A stretch of DNA of 64,000 bases from [Eubacterium] siraeum (GCA_025150425.1 CP102281.1:2604001-2668000); one strand, 5' to 3'; counted from the first letter of the stretch, positions 35,357-44,594 are shown. The notes: generated by a model not told the origin, from the letters alone. A program made the numbers and translations.

Positions 35357-35931
35357 TGATTGAGAGTATAACGGCGCTTGACCTGTCGATACTCGACTTT
35401 ATCCGTAACACGCTTTCAAGTCCGGTTGCGGATATTATAATGAAGTGCCTCACATACAGCATAGAGTACGGTGCAATGGCTATCCTTGTGTTCATCGTTA
35501 TGATGTTTGTTAAGAAAATGCGTAAGACGGGCTTTGCGGTAATGGGAGCAACGCTCTCCGTACTGCTGTTCGGCGAGCTTATCCTGAAGCATATAGTCTG
35601 CCGCCCACGCCCGTTTGTCGTAAACAGTGCCATTGACATTATCATAAAAGCACCGTCGGGATTTTCGTTCCCGTCAAGCCACACGGCGACCTGCTTTGCT
35701 ATGGCGACGGCAATATATCTGTTTCATAAACGACTCGGCATTATCGCATATATCTATGCATCGCTGGTCGCATTTTCGAGAATGTACCTTTATGTACACT
35801 ATCCGTCGGATGTTTTCGGCGGAGTAATACTCGGTATATGCTGTGGCATAGGTGCGACAGCGCTTGTAAAGCTGATATGCAAAAAGACAGAAAATCAAAG
35901 AGAATCCGAAGCAGAACAAAAGGAGCAATAA
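35356..35931 (+). CDS. PAP2-family membrane phosphatase
   Basis: A 191-residue protein with five or six membrane helices. The three PAP2 signature motifs are present: KHIVCRPRPF, FSFPSSHTATCFA and SRMYLYVHYPSDVFGG, which hold the catalytic His and Asp. These enzymes remove phosphate from lipid phosphates such as undecaprenyl pyrophosphate, phosphatidate or PGP. The neighbour fabD hints at lipid metabolism, but recycling of the undecaprenyl carrier is equally possible. The tail is Lys/Glu-rich. Confidence 0.88.
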   Translation: MIESITALDLSILDFIRNTLSSPVADIIMKCLTYSIEYGAMAILVFIVMMFVKKMRKTGFAVMGATLSVLLFGELILKHIVCRPRPFVVNSAIDIIIKAPSGFSFPSSHTATCFAMATAIYLFHKRLGIIAYIYASLVAFSRMYLYVHYPSDVFGGVILGICCGIGATALVKLICKKTENQRESEAEQKEQ

Positions 35932-35933
35932 AT

Positions 35934-36779
35934 ATGACGGAAAACAAAAACGTATTCGGCATTCTGGGACACCCTCTCGGTCACACCCTTTCGCCTCAGA
36001 TACACACAAGACTTTTTGAAATATCAGGCGAGCAGGCGGAGTATAAAATTCTCGACACTCCCCCCGAAAAGCTGACAGACAGTTTTGAATATTTCAAAAG
36101 TCTGACAGGCTTCAACATTACAATTCCCTATAAGATAGATATAATAAAGATGTGCGATACGCTTGACGATACGGCCAAGCGTTACAACAGCGTAAACTGT
36201 ATAGCAAACGTAAACGGCGTTTCTACGGGATACAACACCGACTGCACAGGCTTTACAAAGGCTGTCGGCGCAATGGGTATGACCCTTACAAACAAAGTAT
36301 TACTGCTCGGCTGCGGCGGCGTGGGCAGAATGATGGCTATCGAAGCTGTCCGTGAGGGCGGCGAGCTTACTATAGCGGTAAGAGATGCCGACATTCCCGT
36401 TGCAAAGGCTTTATGCGAAGAAATAAAGCAGAATTATAACAGTGCAAAGGTCGAATTTTGCCTGCTGAGCGAAGTAAAGGGCGATTTTGACCTTATGGTA
36501 AACGCTACTCCCGTAGGTATGTATCCGAATACAGACGCAAGCCCGCTTACCGAGGAAGCACTGGGCAGAATAACGCTGAACGGCTTCTTTGACGCTATAT
36601 ACAACCCCCGTGAAACAAAGCTGATGAAGATGGCTTCCGACAAGGGCGTGAAGAAGGTCAGCGGCGGTATGCAGATGCTTGTATGGCAGGCGGCTGTGGC
36701 TCATACTATATGGAGCGGCGCAGAATACACAGCAGAGCAGGTGCAGGCTATCTCGGACGAAATGATGAGGCTTGTGTAA
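35934..36779 (+). CDS. aroE: Shikimate dehydrogenase
   Basis: Reduces 3-dehydroshikimate with NADPH in the aromatic amino acid route. The start is ATG 35934 (MTENKNVFGILGHPL) with AAAGGAG upstream; the longer frame within the PAP2 gene is rejected. The 281 residues show GHPLGHTLSPQIH for shikimate binding, the catalytic Lys in FNITIPYKIDII, NTDCTGF, the dinucleotide loop GCGGVGRMMA, NATPVGMYP and GGMQMLVWQ. The ATG of aroK overlaps its stop by one base. Confidence 0.95.
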   Translation: MTENKNVFGILGHPLGHTLSPQIHTRLFEISGEQAEYKILDTPPEKLTDSFEYFKSLTGFNITIPYKIDIIKMCDTLDDTAKRYNSVNCIANVNGVSTGYNTDCTGFTKAVGAMGMTLTNKVLLLGCGGVGRMMAIEAVREGGELTIAVRDADIPVAKALCEEIKQNYNSAKVEFCLLSEVKGDFDLMVNATPVGMYPNTDASPLTEEALGRITLNGFFDAIYNPRETKLMKMASDKGVKKVSGGMQMLVWQAAVAHTIWSGAEYTAEQVQAISDEMMRLV

Positions 36780-37303
36780 TGCGCCCCGTGTATCTATGCG
36801 GCTTTATGGGCTGCGGTAAAAGCCATATAGGAAGAATGCTCGCAAGAGAATGTACGGCTGTGTTCATCGACCTTGACAGATACATAGTCGATAATCAGAA
36901 AATGACTATCCCCGAAATATTCGCTCAGAAGGGCGAACCGTATTTCAGGGATCTTGAGGCGCAGTATATAAGAAACTTCAGAGGAAGAACGATTGTCGCC
37001 ACAGGCGGCGGAGCAATACTCCGTGACGAAACGGCAGAGTTTGCAAGGAAGCAGGGTGTTGTGATTTTTCTCAACGCAGGCTTTGACACCTGCTATGAAC
37101 GTATAAAGAACGATTCGAACCGTCCTCTTGTAGTGAACAACACGAAAGAACAGCTTAAGGCAATCTATGATTCAAGACTGCCCGTTTACAGAAAAAACAG
37201 CACCTTTGAAGTGAACGCAAACGCATCGGACAGAATAATCGCAGGCGAGATCATAAAGCTGGTCGAGCTTGACGCAAAAAGGCACAGGAAAACGAAAGGA
37301 TAA
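36779..37303 (+). CDS. aroK: Shikimate kinase
   Basis: Phosphorylates shikimate. The start ATG 36779 (MRPVYLCGFMGCGKS) overlaps the aroE stop. The 174-residue P-loop kinase has FMGCGKSHIG, FIDLDRYIVDNQKMTIPEIF with the substrate Asp, the FRDLE segment, the VATGGGAIL motif and the lid with NRPLV. The gene lies directly before an amidohydrolase that does not belong to this pathway. Confidence 0.94.
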   Translation: MRPVYLCGFMGCGKSHIGRMLARECTAVFIDLDRYIVDNQKMTIPEIFAQKGEPYFRDLEAQYIRNFRGRTIVATGGGAILRDETAEFARKQGVVIFLNAGFDTCYERIKNDSNRPLVVNNTKEQLKAIYDSRLPVYRKNSTFEVNANASDRIIAGEIIKLVELDAKRHRKTKG

Positions 37304-37305
37304 AT

Positions 37306-38478
37306 ATGTACATTTACAATGCGAACGTCATAACTATGGCGGAGAAAAACTACGAAAACGGATTTATCCTTATAGAAAACGATAAAATCAAGGCTGTCGG
37401 CGATATGTCGCAATTAAAGGACTTTTCGCCGTCCGACAGTGATATAGACGCAAAGGGCAGAACCGCATATCCCGGCTTTATAGACGCTCACACGCATATC
37501 GGTGCGTGGGAGGACGGGCTTGCGTTCGAGGGCGACGACGGAAACGAGGATACAGACCCCTCTACCCCGAACCTTCGTGCGATAGATATGATAAATCCGC
37601 TCGACCACTGCTTCGAAGAGGCGGCGCAGGCAGGCGTTACCTCGGTGGTATGCGGAATGGGAAGCGCAAACCCCATCGGCGGAACTTTTCTTGCTATGAA
37701 AACGGCAGGCTCAAAGAGGATAGACAAGAGGATAATAAAAAATCCCGTTGCGGTAAAATTTGCACTCGGAGAAAATCCCAAGAATGTATATAAGGATAAG
37801 GATACCGCTCCGGTCACCCGTATGGCTACCGCCGCCATAATCCGTGAACAGCTTTTCAAGGCAAGACGTTATCTTGACGATATGATAGACTATGAAAGCT
37901 CGGCCGGTACCGATGACGAGGGCGACCGCCCCGAATATGACGCAAAGTGCGAGGCGCTTATGCCGCTTTTAAAGCACGAGATACCCGCACATTTCCACGC
38001 CCACAGGGCAGACGATATATTCACGGCGATAAGACTTGCCAAGGAGTTTGACATAGATTATGTCATCATCCACGCAACAGAAGGTCACCTTATAGCCGAC
38101 GAGCTTCTTGAGGATAACACACGGACGATAGTAGGGCCTGTCATCAGCGAGCGCTGTAAGCCCGAGCTTCGTAATCATACGATAGAAACGGCAGGCATAC
38201 TGAATAAGGCAGGCGTGCCTATGTGCATATGCACCGACCACCCCGTTGTACCCGAGCAGTATCTGCCGCTCTCGGCAGGGCTTGCGGTAAGAGGCGGTCT
38301 TGACAGAGATGAAGCGCTGAAGGCGATTACGATATATCCTGCACAGATAACGGGAATTGCAGACAGGGTAGGCAGTATAGAAGTCGGCAAGGACGCAGAT
38401 ATAGTTATCTTTTCGGGCGATCCGTTATCCGTATGCGATACTCCGGATATGGTCATCGTAAACGGCACGGTAATATAA
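37306..38478 (+). CDS. Amidohydrolase family protein
   Basis: A 390-residue metal-dependent hydrolase. It begins MYIYNANVITMAEKNYENG, a beta-sandwich strand pattern, then the metal-binding PGFIDAHTHIG. Further ligand candidates are in AHFHAHRADD, IIHATEGH and CTDHPVVP, and the end (ADIVIFSGDPLSV) returns to the beta-sandwich. It is like other imidazolonepropionase-type enzymes, including deacetylases and cyclic-amide hydrolases; the substrate cannot be told. It follows aroK by two bases. Confidence 0.82.
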   Translation: MYIYNANVITMAEKNYENGFILIENDKIKAVGDMSQLKDFSPSDSDIDAKGRTAYPGFIDAHTHIGAWEDGLAFEGDDGNEDTDPSTPNLRAIDMINPLDHCFEEAAQAGVTSVVCGMGSANPIGGTFLAMKTAGSKRIDKRIIKNPVAVKFALGENPKNVYKDKDTAPVTRMATAAIIREQLFKARRYLDDMIDYESSAGTDDEGDRPEYDAKCEALMPLLKHEIPAHFHAHRADDIFTAIRLAKEFDIDYVIIHATEGHLIADELLEDNTRTIVGPVISERCKPELRNHTIETAGILNKAGVPMCICTDHPVVPEQYLPLSAGLAVRGGLDRDEALKAITIYPAQITGIADRVGSIEVGKDADIVIFSGDPLSVCDTPDMVIVNGTVI

Positions 38479-38528
38479 TTTTAATACAGACAGTAATATC
38501 AAAAGCAATATAAACGGAGGGAATATTC

Positions 38529-39371
38529 ATGCGTGAGATAAGCGTTGAGCTTGTTAAAAAGACAGTTGAAGAACTTTGCGTAAAGGCAAACCTTTATCTG
38601 CCCGACGGAATGAAAGAGAAGATAAATTCATGTATCGGCTGTGAAAAAAGTCCGCTGTCAAAGCAGGTGCTTGGCGATATTGTAAGGAATATCGACTGTG
38701 CGAAGGAGCTTGAAGTGCCGATATGTCAGGATACGGGAATGGCTGTGATATTCCTTGAAGTCGGACAGGACGTGCATTTCACGGGAGGAAATCTCACAGA
38801 TGCAATAAACGAGGGCGTTGCAAGCGGATATGTGAACGGCAAGCTGCGTTTATCGGTGGTCGAAGATCCGCTTGAGCGTAAGAACACAAACAACAATACC
38901 CCTGCCATAGTACATACAAGCATTGTACCGGGCGACAAGGTGCATATAATGGTAGCGCCGAAAGGCTTCGGCAGTGAGAATATGAGTGCGCTTAAAATGT
39001 TCACCCCCTCTGCAACAAGAGAGGATATAGTGAACTTTGTCGTTGAAACGGTATCAAAGGCAGGAAGCAATCCGTGTCCTCCTATAACGGTGGGCGTCGG
39101 TATCGGCGGCGACTTTGAGCTGTCTGCCATACTTGCAAAAAAGGCTCTTTGCAGGGATCTTAAAATAAGAAACCCCAAGCCGCTTTATGCGGATATGGAG
39201 AGCGAAATGCTCGAAAAGATAAACAAGCTCGGAATAGGCCCTCAGGGCTTCGGCGGTACTGTGACGGCGCTGTATGTAAACATCGAACAGCACCAGACGC
39301 ATATTGCAGGGCTTCCCGTTGCAGTGAATATAGGCTGTCACGTCACACGTCATGCCGAGGCTGAGCTGTAA
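38529..39371 (+). CDS. Fumarate hydratase class I, alpha subunit (no beta subunit adjacent)
   Basis: Iron-sulfur hydratase half, 280 residues, of the kind that pairs with a separate beta subunit. The cluster cysteines are in VPICQDTGMAV, NPCPPITVGVGIGG and NIGCHVTRHAEAEL. Other family features: DAINEGVASGY, APKGFGSENMSALKM and GIGPQGFGGTVTALYVNIE. Related pairs handle fumarate or tartrate. In most genomes the beta subunit gene follows at once. Here the next gene is a transglutaminase-like protein, so the beta half must be elsewhere or lost. AACGGAGGGAA precedes the ATG. Confidence 0.88.
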   Translation: MREISVELVKKTVEELCVKANLYLPDGMKEKINSCIGCEKSPLSKQVLGDIVRNIDCAKELEVPICQDTGMAVIFLEVGQDVHFTGGNLTDAINEGVASGYVNGKLRLSVVEDPLERKNTNNNTPAIVHTSIVPGDKVHIMVAPKGFGSENMSALKMFTPSATREDIVNFVVETVSKAGSNPCPPITVGVGIGGDFELSAILAKKALCRDLKIRNPKPLYADMESEMLEKINKLGIGPQGFGGTVTALYVNIEQHQTHIAGLPVAVNIGCHVTRHAEAEL

Positions 39372-40579
39372 TGGGCAAGGGTAAGGTCATAGGCACTGTA
39401 GCGGCGGCGGTCGTGATACCTGCCGCAACGGTCGTAGGTGCAATATACATACTGCCGCTGCTCGATATAACATCAAGCAACACGCTGTATTACTTCGGCA
39501 ATGATGCTTCTGTTGCCGCAGACGGCACAATATCGCTCGGCAAGGAGGAAGTGCTTGGCTACAGCTCGAAATACTCCGACACTATGACGGGATATTTCAA
39601 GGCACAGCTTGACGAGAACGAAACATATATCTACAATGCGTTTATGTACGCAAGCGAAAACGGCTACAGCGATATATTCCTGCCAGGAGATGTATTCGAC
39701 GGCAGTTATGACAAGTTGCAGGAGATTGAATATGTTATAACCTTTTTAAGCTGTGACAGTCCGTTTGTTGCACATAATTACACGACAAACAGCAAGCTGA
39801 CCGGAAACGTTGAACAGTTCGCAGGAAAAAACTATCATCATATACAGCTTGAAACGCTCGGAGAGGAATATACATCCCGCCGTGAAGCTGCCTATGAAAA
39901 GGCAAAATCGGTAATAGCGTCAATTCCGCAGGAGTGTAATACAGACAGAAAGAAAGCGCAGTATCTGTATAATTATGTTGCGGAGAACTCGGTATATGTT
40001 ACTGACGGCTACAGCACAAGAAACGTTCCGATAGCCGATCTGCTTATTGACGGCAAGGCGATATGTGACGGATATGCGGATACTGTCACTATGCTTTTCA
40101 ATATGGCAGGTATAGAAACAGCTTCGGCAAACGGCACAAATAACAGCAAAAACGAGGGACACACAGTAAATTTTGCGAAGCTGGACGGCGAATACTACTA
40201 CTTTGACGCAAGCGCAGACAGCATAATAAACGAAAAGGGCTTCAAGCCTGCCTTCTATTTCGGTATGTCGTGGGAGGAGACTTCCGACAGCTTTACATTT
40301 GCCGACGAATTTGCAAACAGATGTCCGAAAGCCGAAAAAAGCCTGCTGTCTGACAGCACAGACATAGTTATAAGCGACAATTCCGAAGAAACGGTCAAAA
40401 AGGCGGCAGAGCTTTTGAAATCTGGCGGAGAAACGGGCATAATCGTAAGGCTTGACGAAAGCATAACCGACGAAGAGCGTAAAAGCATAACAAACGATAC
40501 AGCGGAAAAAGTCGGAGAACCGCTTGCTTCTTTATCTGCGGCAAACAGGCTGTACGGCTTAAAAATCTATAAGGAATGA
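39371..40579 (+). CDS. Transglutaminase-like protein with N-terminal membrane anchor
   Basis: A 402-residue protein with one N-terminal helix (about 6-31), then an extracytoplasmic part. The transglutaminase/protease triad is seen as Cys in LIDGKAICDGYADTV, His in NEGHTVNFAKLDGEYYYFDAS and Asp in the same segment. Domains of this fold can be peptidases or crosslinkers. The C-terminal part (about 320-402) has a separate alpha/beta pattern with a repeated IIVRLDESIT. The start overlaps the fumarase alpha stop by one base, which is odd as no functional link is clear. Confidence 0.8.
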   Translation: MGKGKVIGTVAAAVVIPAATVVGAIYILPLLDITSSNTLYYFGNDASVAADGTISLGKEEVLGYSSKYSDTMTGYFKAQLDENETYIYNAFMYASENGYSDIFLPGDVFDGSYDKLQEIEYVITFLSCDSPFVAHNYTTNSKLTGNVEQFAGKNYHHIQLETLGEEYTSRREAAYEKAKSVIASIPQECNTDRKKAQYLYNYVAENSVYVTDGYSTRNVPIADLLIDGKAICDGYADTVTMLFNMAGIETASANGTNNSKNEGHTVNFAKLDGEYYYFDASADSIINEKGFKPAFYFGMSWEETSDSFTFADEFANRCPKAEKSLLSDSTDIVISDNSEETVKKAAELLKSGGETGIIVRLDESITDEERKSITNDTAEKVGEPLASLSAANRLYGLKIYKE

Positions 40580-40586
40580 TTTTTCG

Positions 40587-41093
40587 ATGGAACTGAATAT
40601 TGTACTTATCGAACCGCAGATACCGCAGAACACGGGTAATATAGCCCGTACCTGTGCGGTTACGGGGGCAAGACTGCATATAGTGAAGCCTATGGGCTTT
40701 CAGATAGACGATAAAAAGCTGAAGCACGCAGGGCTTGACTACTGGCATTATCTTGATATAACCTATTATGACGGGCTTGACGATTTCTTTGAGAGAAATA
40801 AGGACGGTGAATTCTTCTACTTCACCACAAAAGGCAGAAATACTTACTGCGATGCAGAGTATAAAGATAAAACTTATATAGTGTTCGGCAGAGAGGACAA
40901 GGGACTTCCCGAGGAACTGTTATTTCACAATAAACAGCACTGCGTAAGGATACCTATGGGCAGTAATATGAGAAGTCTTAATCTTTCCAACAGTGTGGCG
41001 ATAGGTGCATACGAGGTGCTGAGGCAATGGGGCTTCCCCGAGCTTCAGAACTACGGTTCGCTTACAAAATACGACTGGAGCAAAGCCGAATAA
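40587..41093 (+). CDS. trmL: tRNA (cytidine(34)-2'-O)-methyltransferase
   Basis: SPOUT-class methylase that modifies the wobble base of certain leucine tRNAs. The 168-residue protein shows IVLIEPQIPQNTGNIARTCAVTGA, HAGLDYWHYLD, the knot residues IVFGREDKGLPEEL and RIPMGSNMRSLNLSNSVAIGAYEVLRQ. Length fits TrmL/CspR. Follows the transglutaminase-like gene by eight bases. Confidence 0.93.
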   Translation: MELNIVLIEPQIPQNTGNIARTCAVTGARLHIVKPMGFQIDDKKLKHAGLDYWHYLDITYYDGLDDFFERNKDGEFFYFTTKGRNTYCDAEYKDKTYIVFGREDKGLPEELLFHNKQHCVRIPMGSNMRSLNLSNSVAIGAYEVLRQWGFPELQNYGSLTKYDWSKAE

Positions 41094-41122
41094 AGCAGAC
41101 AAACCGAAAGGAAAACAAAACG

Positions 41123-41992
41123 ATGAAAGTAAAACTTATCACCGACAGCGCAAGCGACATTACCCCCGAGGACGAAAAGAAATACGGCATTGACATTATG
41201 CCGTTCGACATTACACTTGGCGACGAAAGCCTTAGGGAACGTGTTGATTTTACCGCTCCCGAATTTCTTGAGATGATAGACAAGTCGGAATTTCTCCCCA
41301 AGACCTCACAGATAACTGAGATACGCTTTGCGGAAAAGTTTGAGCATTACTATAACGAGGGCTATGACGCTGTCATTATGGTGCTTATAAATTCGACAGG
41401 CTCAAAGACTTATGAAAACGCACTGCTTGCAAGGAAGAATCTGCTTGAGGAGCATCCCGAAATGGCAAAGATGCGTATTGAGATAATCGACAGCCACTGT
41501 TATTCTCTCGGCTACGGTTATCCTGTAATCGAAGCGGCAAAAAAGCTGATTGCAGGACAGAGCGTTGACAACGTTGTGGCATATCTTACCGATATGTTCA
41601 ATAACTGCGAGATCTACATAATCGGCTTCAATCTGCGCCATATGAAGAAGTCGGGAAGAATAAACGCCGCAGCGGCTTTCTTAGGCGAGCTTATGGGGCT
41701 TAAACCGCTCATTTCGCTTATAGACGGCGAAAGCGAGGTAGTAAAAAAGAGCCGTGGAGAAAAGAATGCAATAGCAGATGCAGTCCAGTATATTTCAGGC
41801 AGAGCCGTTCCCGAAACACCATGGGAAATACTGCGTACCAGTGTCACAGCACTTGAGGACGAATTTATAAAGCAGTACAGCGCAAAGGTCGGCAGACCTC
41901 CTGAAATGCAGAGCATAGCAGGTGCGGCTGTTGCCAGCAACACAGGTCCTTATATCATAGGCGTTATCATAAGAGGTAACGCAAGAAGATAA
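41123..41992 (+). CDS. DegV-family fatty-acid-binding protein
   Basis: A 289-residue protein from ATG 41123 (MKVKLITDSASDITPE), with AAAGGAAA upstream. N-terminal ITDSASDIT and PKTSQITEIRFAEKFEHYYNEG, then INSTGSKTYENALLA are DegV/FakB hallmarks: these proteins bind a fatty acid for phosphorylation by FakA kinase. The C-terminal domain includes GGLKPLISL-like GLKPLISLIDGE and the ending NTGPYIIGVIIRGN. No fakA is near. Confidence 0.92.
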   Translation: MKVKLITDSASDITPEDEKKYGIDIMPFDITLGDESLRERVDFTAPEFLEMIDKSEFLPKTSQITEIRFAEKFEHYYNEGYDAVIMVLINSTGSKTYENALLARKNLLEEHPEMAKMRIEIIDSHCYSLGYGYPVIEAAKKLIAGQSVDNVVAYLTDMFNNCEIYIIGFNLRHMKKSGRINAAAAFLGELMGLKPLISLIDGESEVVKKSRGEKNAIADAVQYISGRAVPETPWEILRTSVTALEDEFIKQYSAKVGRPPEMQSIAGAAVASNTGPYIIGVIIRGNARR

Positions 41993-42003
41993 AGATAACA
42001 GAA

Positions 42004-42045
42004 AATGCGGTCACGTTCCAAAGCGAATCGTGACCGCATTATTTA
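42004..42045. terminator. Bidirectional terminator between degV and the MATE gene
   Basis: AATGCGGTCACG and CGTGACCGCATT form a 12-base stem around a 13-base loop, with TATTTATT on one side and A-rich sequence on the other. It serves two convergent genes. Confidence 0.82.
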
Positions 42046-42046
42046 T

Positions 42047-43429
42047 TCAGCTTTCAGTATCGTTTTTTTCCGCTGTCGCAGATGATGACGGGAATTTGTT
42101 TTTAAGTATCTTCACAGAATGTAAGAATGCAGGGAATAGGAACAGATCGGCAAGCACCCATGCCGCAGGGCTGGCAAGACATACGGCGACATATCCGAAA
42201 GCGGGAACAAGTCCCAGTGCCACACCGCCTCTTGCTATCATCTCGAATACTCCGGCAAAAACGGCAAGCTGGCTGTTGCCAAGTCCCTGTATCGAAAAGC
42301 GGATAATGTTTACGAATGCAAGCGGAATGTAGAATGCCACGTTTATCAACAGAAACTGCTTTGCAAGGTCGAGTATCTCGGTCTGTGTGCCGTCTATAAA
42401 CAGCTTTGAAAATTCGCCGCCGAACGGTATTATCACGATAAGAGCGATTATCGCATAGGCTATGCCGAGCATCGAGCATTTCTTAACGCCGCTTTCAATA
42501 CGGTCGACCCTGCCAGCGCCTACGTTCTGACCGCAGTAGGTAGCCATTGTAGAACCCATTGCGTCAAACGGACAGCACAGGAACTGTGTTACCTTGCTTC
42601 CTGCGGTGACAGCCGCCATATAGGTTTCACCGAGCGAATTCACCGCCGACTGTAAAAGAATACTTCCGATAGCGGTAATGGAATACTGAAGTCCCATAGG
42701 CACGCCCATAGCGCAAAGTCTGCTCATTGAATAAGCATCGGGTTTTAAGTCCTTCCTCGATAAGTGCAGAATATCAAAGCGCTTTATCATATATACAAGG
42801 CAGGCGATACCGGATATAAGCTGTGCAAGGACGGTAGCCCAGCCTGCACCGGCTACGCCCATATCAAACACCAGAATGAACAGCAGATCAAGGCCGACAT
42901 TGAGTATGCTTGAAATAATCAGAATGACAACGGGCGACTTTGAATCACCGAGCGAACGGATAAATCCCGAAAGGATATTGTAGAGGAACGTTACGGGGAT
43001 GCCTAAGAAAATCACGAAGATATAGTCATACGCCTCTTTAAAAACCGTGTCGGGAGTATTCATCCATTGGAGGATATTTCCGCAAAGCAGGCAGGTCGCT
43101 GTTGTCATTACTGCGGCGAAGCCTATGCCAAGCCATATCGTATTGCCGACAAACTTACGCAGACCATCAAAATCCTTCTCTCCGAATTTCTGCGCAACGG
43201 GTATCGCAAAGCCTGCGCATACACCCATGCAGAAGCCGAGAACAAGGAAGTTCACCGAGCCTGTCGAGCCTACTCCTGCGAGTGCGTTTACACCGAGGAA
43301 CTGTCCGACGACTATTGTATCGACCATATTGTAAAACTGCTGAAAGAGAAGTCCTAACAGCATAGGGAGCATAAATCCGAGTATGAGCTTCATAGGTGAG
43401 CCTTTTGTAAGGTCTTTTACTGCTGACAT
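42047..43429 (-). CDS. MATE-family multidrug/metabolite exporter
   Basis: A 460-residue protein with about twelve membrane helices, the topology of MATE transporters. The start segment LTKGSPMKLILGFMLPMLLGLLFQQFYNMVDTIVVGQFLG, the middle GMGVPMGLQYSITAIGSILLQSAVN-like stretch, and AVTAGSKVTQFLCCPFDAMGSTMATYCGQNVGAG in the second half are the two homologous sixes of helices. These exporters use Na+ or H+ gradients. The substrate is not predictable. Confidence 0.92.
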   Translation of the reverse strand: MSAVKDLTKGSPMKLILGFMLPMLLGLLFQQFYNMVDTIVVGQFLGVNALAGVGSTGSVNFLVLGFCMGVCAGFAIPVAQKFGEKDFDGLRKFVGNTIWLGIGFAAVMTTATCLLCGNILQWMNTPDTVFKEAYDYIFVIFLGIPVTFLYNILSGFIRSLGDSKSPVVILIISSILNVGLDLLFILVFDMGVAGAGWATVLAQLISGIACLVYMIKRFDILHLSRKDLKPDAYSMSRLCAMGVPMGLQYSITAIGSILLQSAVNSLGETYMAAVTAGSKVTQFLCCPFDAMGSTMATYCGQNVGAGRVDRIESGVKKCSMLGIAYAIIALIVIIPFGGEFSKLFIDGTQTEILDLAKQFLLINVAFYIPLAFVNIIRFSIQGLGNSQLAVFAGVFEMIARGGVALGLVPAFGYVAVCLASPAAWVLADLFLFPAFLHSVKILKNKFPSSSATAEKNDTES

Positions 43430-43472
43430 ATAAACATTTTCCTCCTTTTACCGACTTTGTATTAGCGAGATT

Positions 43473-43642
43473 GTTTGCGTAACGGCGGGCGGCAGTGTGC
43501 CGCTCCATATTCCGCCTTTAATATACTTTCTGCTGTGTGAATCGTTTGCGTAACGGCGGGCGGCAATGTGCCGCTCCATATTCCGCCTTTAATATACTTT
43601 CTGCTGTGTAAATCGTTTGCGTAACGGCGGGAATAAAAGATA
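43473..43642. repeat. Tandem repeat, 71-bp unit, about 2.4 copies
   Basis: GTTTGCGTAACGGCGGG recurs at 43473, 43544 and 43615 (exact 71-base period). Each unit carries a small palindrome (GCGGCA(G/A)TGTGCCGC) and ATATTCCGCCTTTAATATAC. An inverted, diverged relative lies at 44483-44575 on the far side of the T-box leader. There are no spacers, so it is not a CRISPR. Confidence 0.9.
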
Positions 43643-43898
43643 GTGTGCCTTGTATGTTATAACTATAATTTTATGCGATACCGCCGCATCTCTGAATGTG
43701 ACTTCTTATTAATTTATTGCTAAGCAATTATACTATATTGCCCGTCCTGTTTCAATCGGTAAAATGCACAAGGTATTTTAAGCTATCAAGGCGGTTTAGT
43801 CTATTGTGCAACGCTGTATTGCTTTATTTCATATCGGGCTATTCAACATAGTAATATCGGAGGATTTGAAAAAATTTAAGGAAATTTCAAAAAAACAC
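43643..43898. other. Gene-free stretch before the T-box promoter
   Basis: A/T-rich. One palindrome, TTATTGCTAAGCAATTA at about 43714-43730, is visible. I see no gene or known RNA here. Confidence 0.5.
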
Positions 43899-43927
43899 TT
43901 GACAAACGGTTTTACAGCGGATATAAT
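43899..43927 (+). promoter_or_regulatory. Promoter of the T-box/trpB transcript
   Basis: TTGACA (43899-43904) and TATAAT (43922-43927), 17 bases apart. Confidence 0.85.
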
Positions 43928-43933
43928 GAACAC

Positions 43934-44214
43934 AGAATATGTTAAACCTATGAGTGAGAGTAGTAGCACCCGTCACTGTATGACAGAGAGTTGCCGGTCG
44001 GTGTAAAGGCAATGATACATACGCTTGTGAATGGACTCACGAGGGCAAACCGAGAATATCAGTTTATGATATTTTAGGGGCGACGGACACCTCCGTTACA
44101 GGTCGCACATATGATAGTATGTGTAGCGAGTGACCGTGTTTTATTATACGGTAATTTGGGTGGTACCGCAGGTAAACTATACTCCTGTCCCAATTGGGAC
44201 GGGAGTTTTTTGTT
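43934..44214 (+). promoter_or_regulatory. T-box leader, tryptophan type
   Basis: Stem I runs from about 43950, with the specifier UGG at 44032-44034 in GTGAATGGACTCAC, which pairs partly with the GAGTGAGAG region. The conserved T-box sequence GGGTGGTACCGC is at 44157-44170. A strong terminator, ACTCCTGTCCC-AATT-GGGACGGGAGTTTTTT, occupies 44181-44214. Uncharged tRNA-Trp would stabilise the antiterminator and let transcription reach trpB. UGG is the Trp codon, which agrees with the downstream gene. Identification is by motif; folding was not computed. Confidence 0.92.
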
Positions 44215-44594
44215 TTCCCAGACATTCAATCCCTACGTTGAAGCTATCATCATGGCATATGGCATGACAGCAGGGCATAGCCGACATAATGCGTTGCTGA
44301 ATAAGATACAGGCTGTCGGACAGTGGAATGTTCCACGAAGAACTTAAGCACTCCGCCAGAACAGCTTTCGGGAAGGCTAAACGGCACGGTAAAACACACA
44401 ATGTTTTGTTATCCTCGTTATGCGGATTATTTCATAACAACAAAACAAATCGTTCAAAACACACCATGTTTTATCCCCGCCGTTACGCTAACAGTCCCAT
44501 TAGCAGAAAGTAAATCAAAGGCGGAATATGGAGCGGCGCTTCGCCGCCGGAATATGAAGCGGCTCACAGCCGCCTCGTAGAAAGGAAAATTATT
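44215..44594. other. Long region between T-box terminator and trpB, with an inverted repeat relative
   Basis: About 380 bases. Part 44483-44575 is an inverted copy of the 71-bp family (CCGCCGTTACGCTAACAG ... AAAGGCGGAATATGGAGCGGC, then a second palindrome GCGGCGCTTCGCCGCC). The preceding 44215-44480 contains short open frames, but none with a ribosome site or recognised family. AAAGGAAAA precedes the trpB start. I therefore see a stretched leader with a repeat element in it. Confidence 0.6.

Noticed and set aside
43473-43642. Possible CRISPR array
   Set aside because: Units are directly joined with a 71-base period and carry no unique spacers; no cas gene is near.
44111-44347. A 78-residue frame starting within the T-box
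   Set aside because: It runs through the antiterminator and terminator of the leader, has no ribosome site and resembles nothing known.
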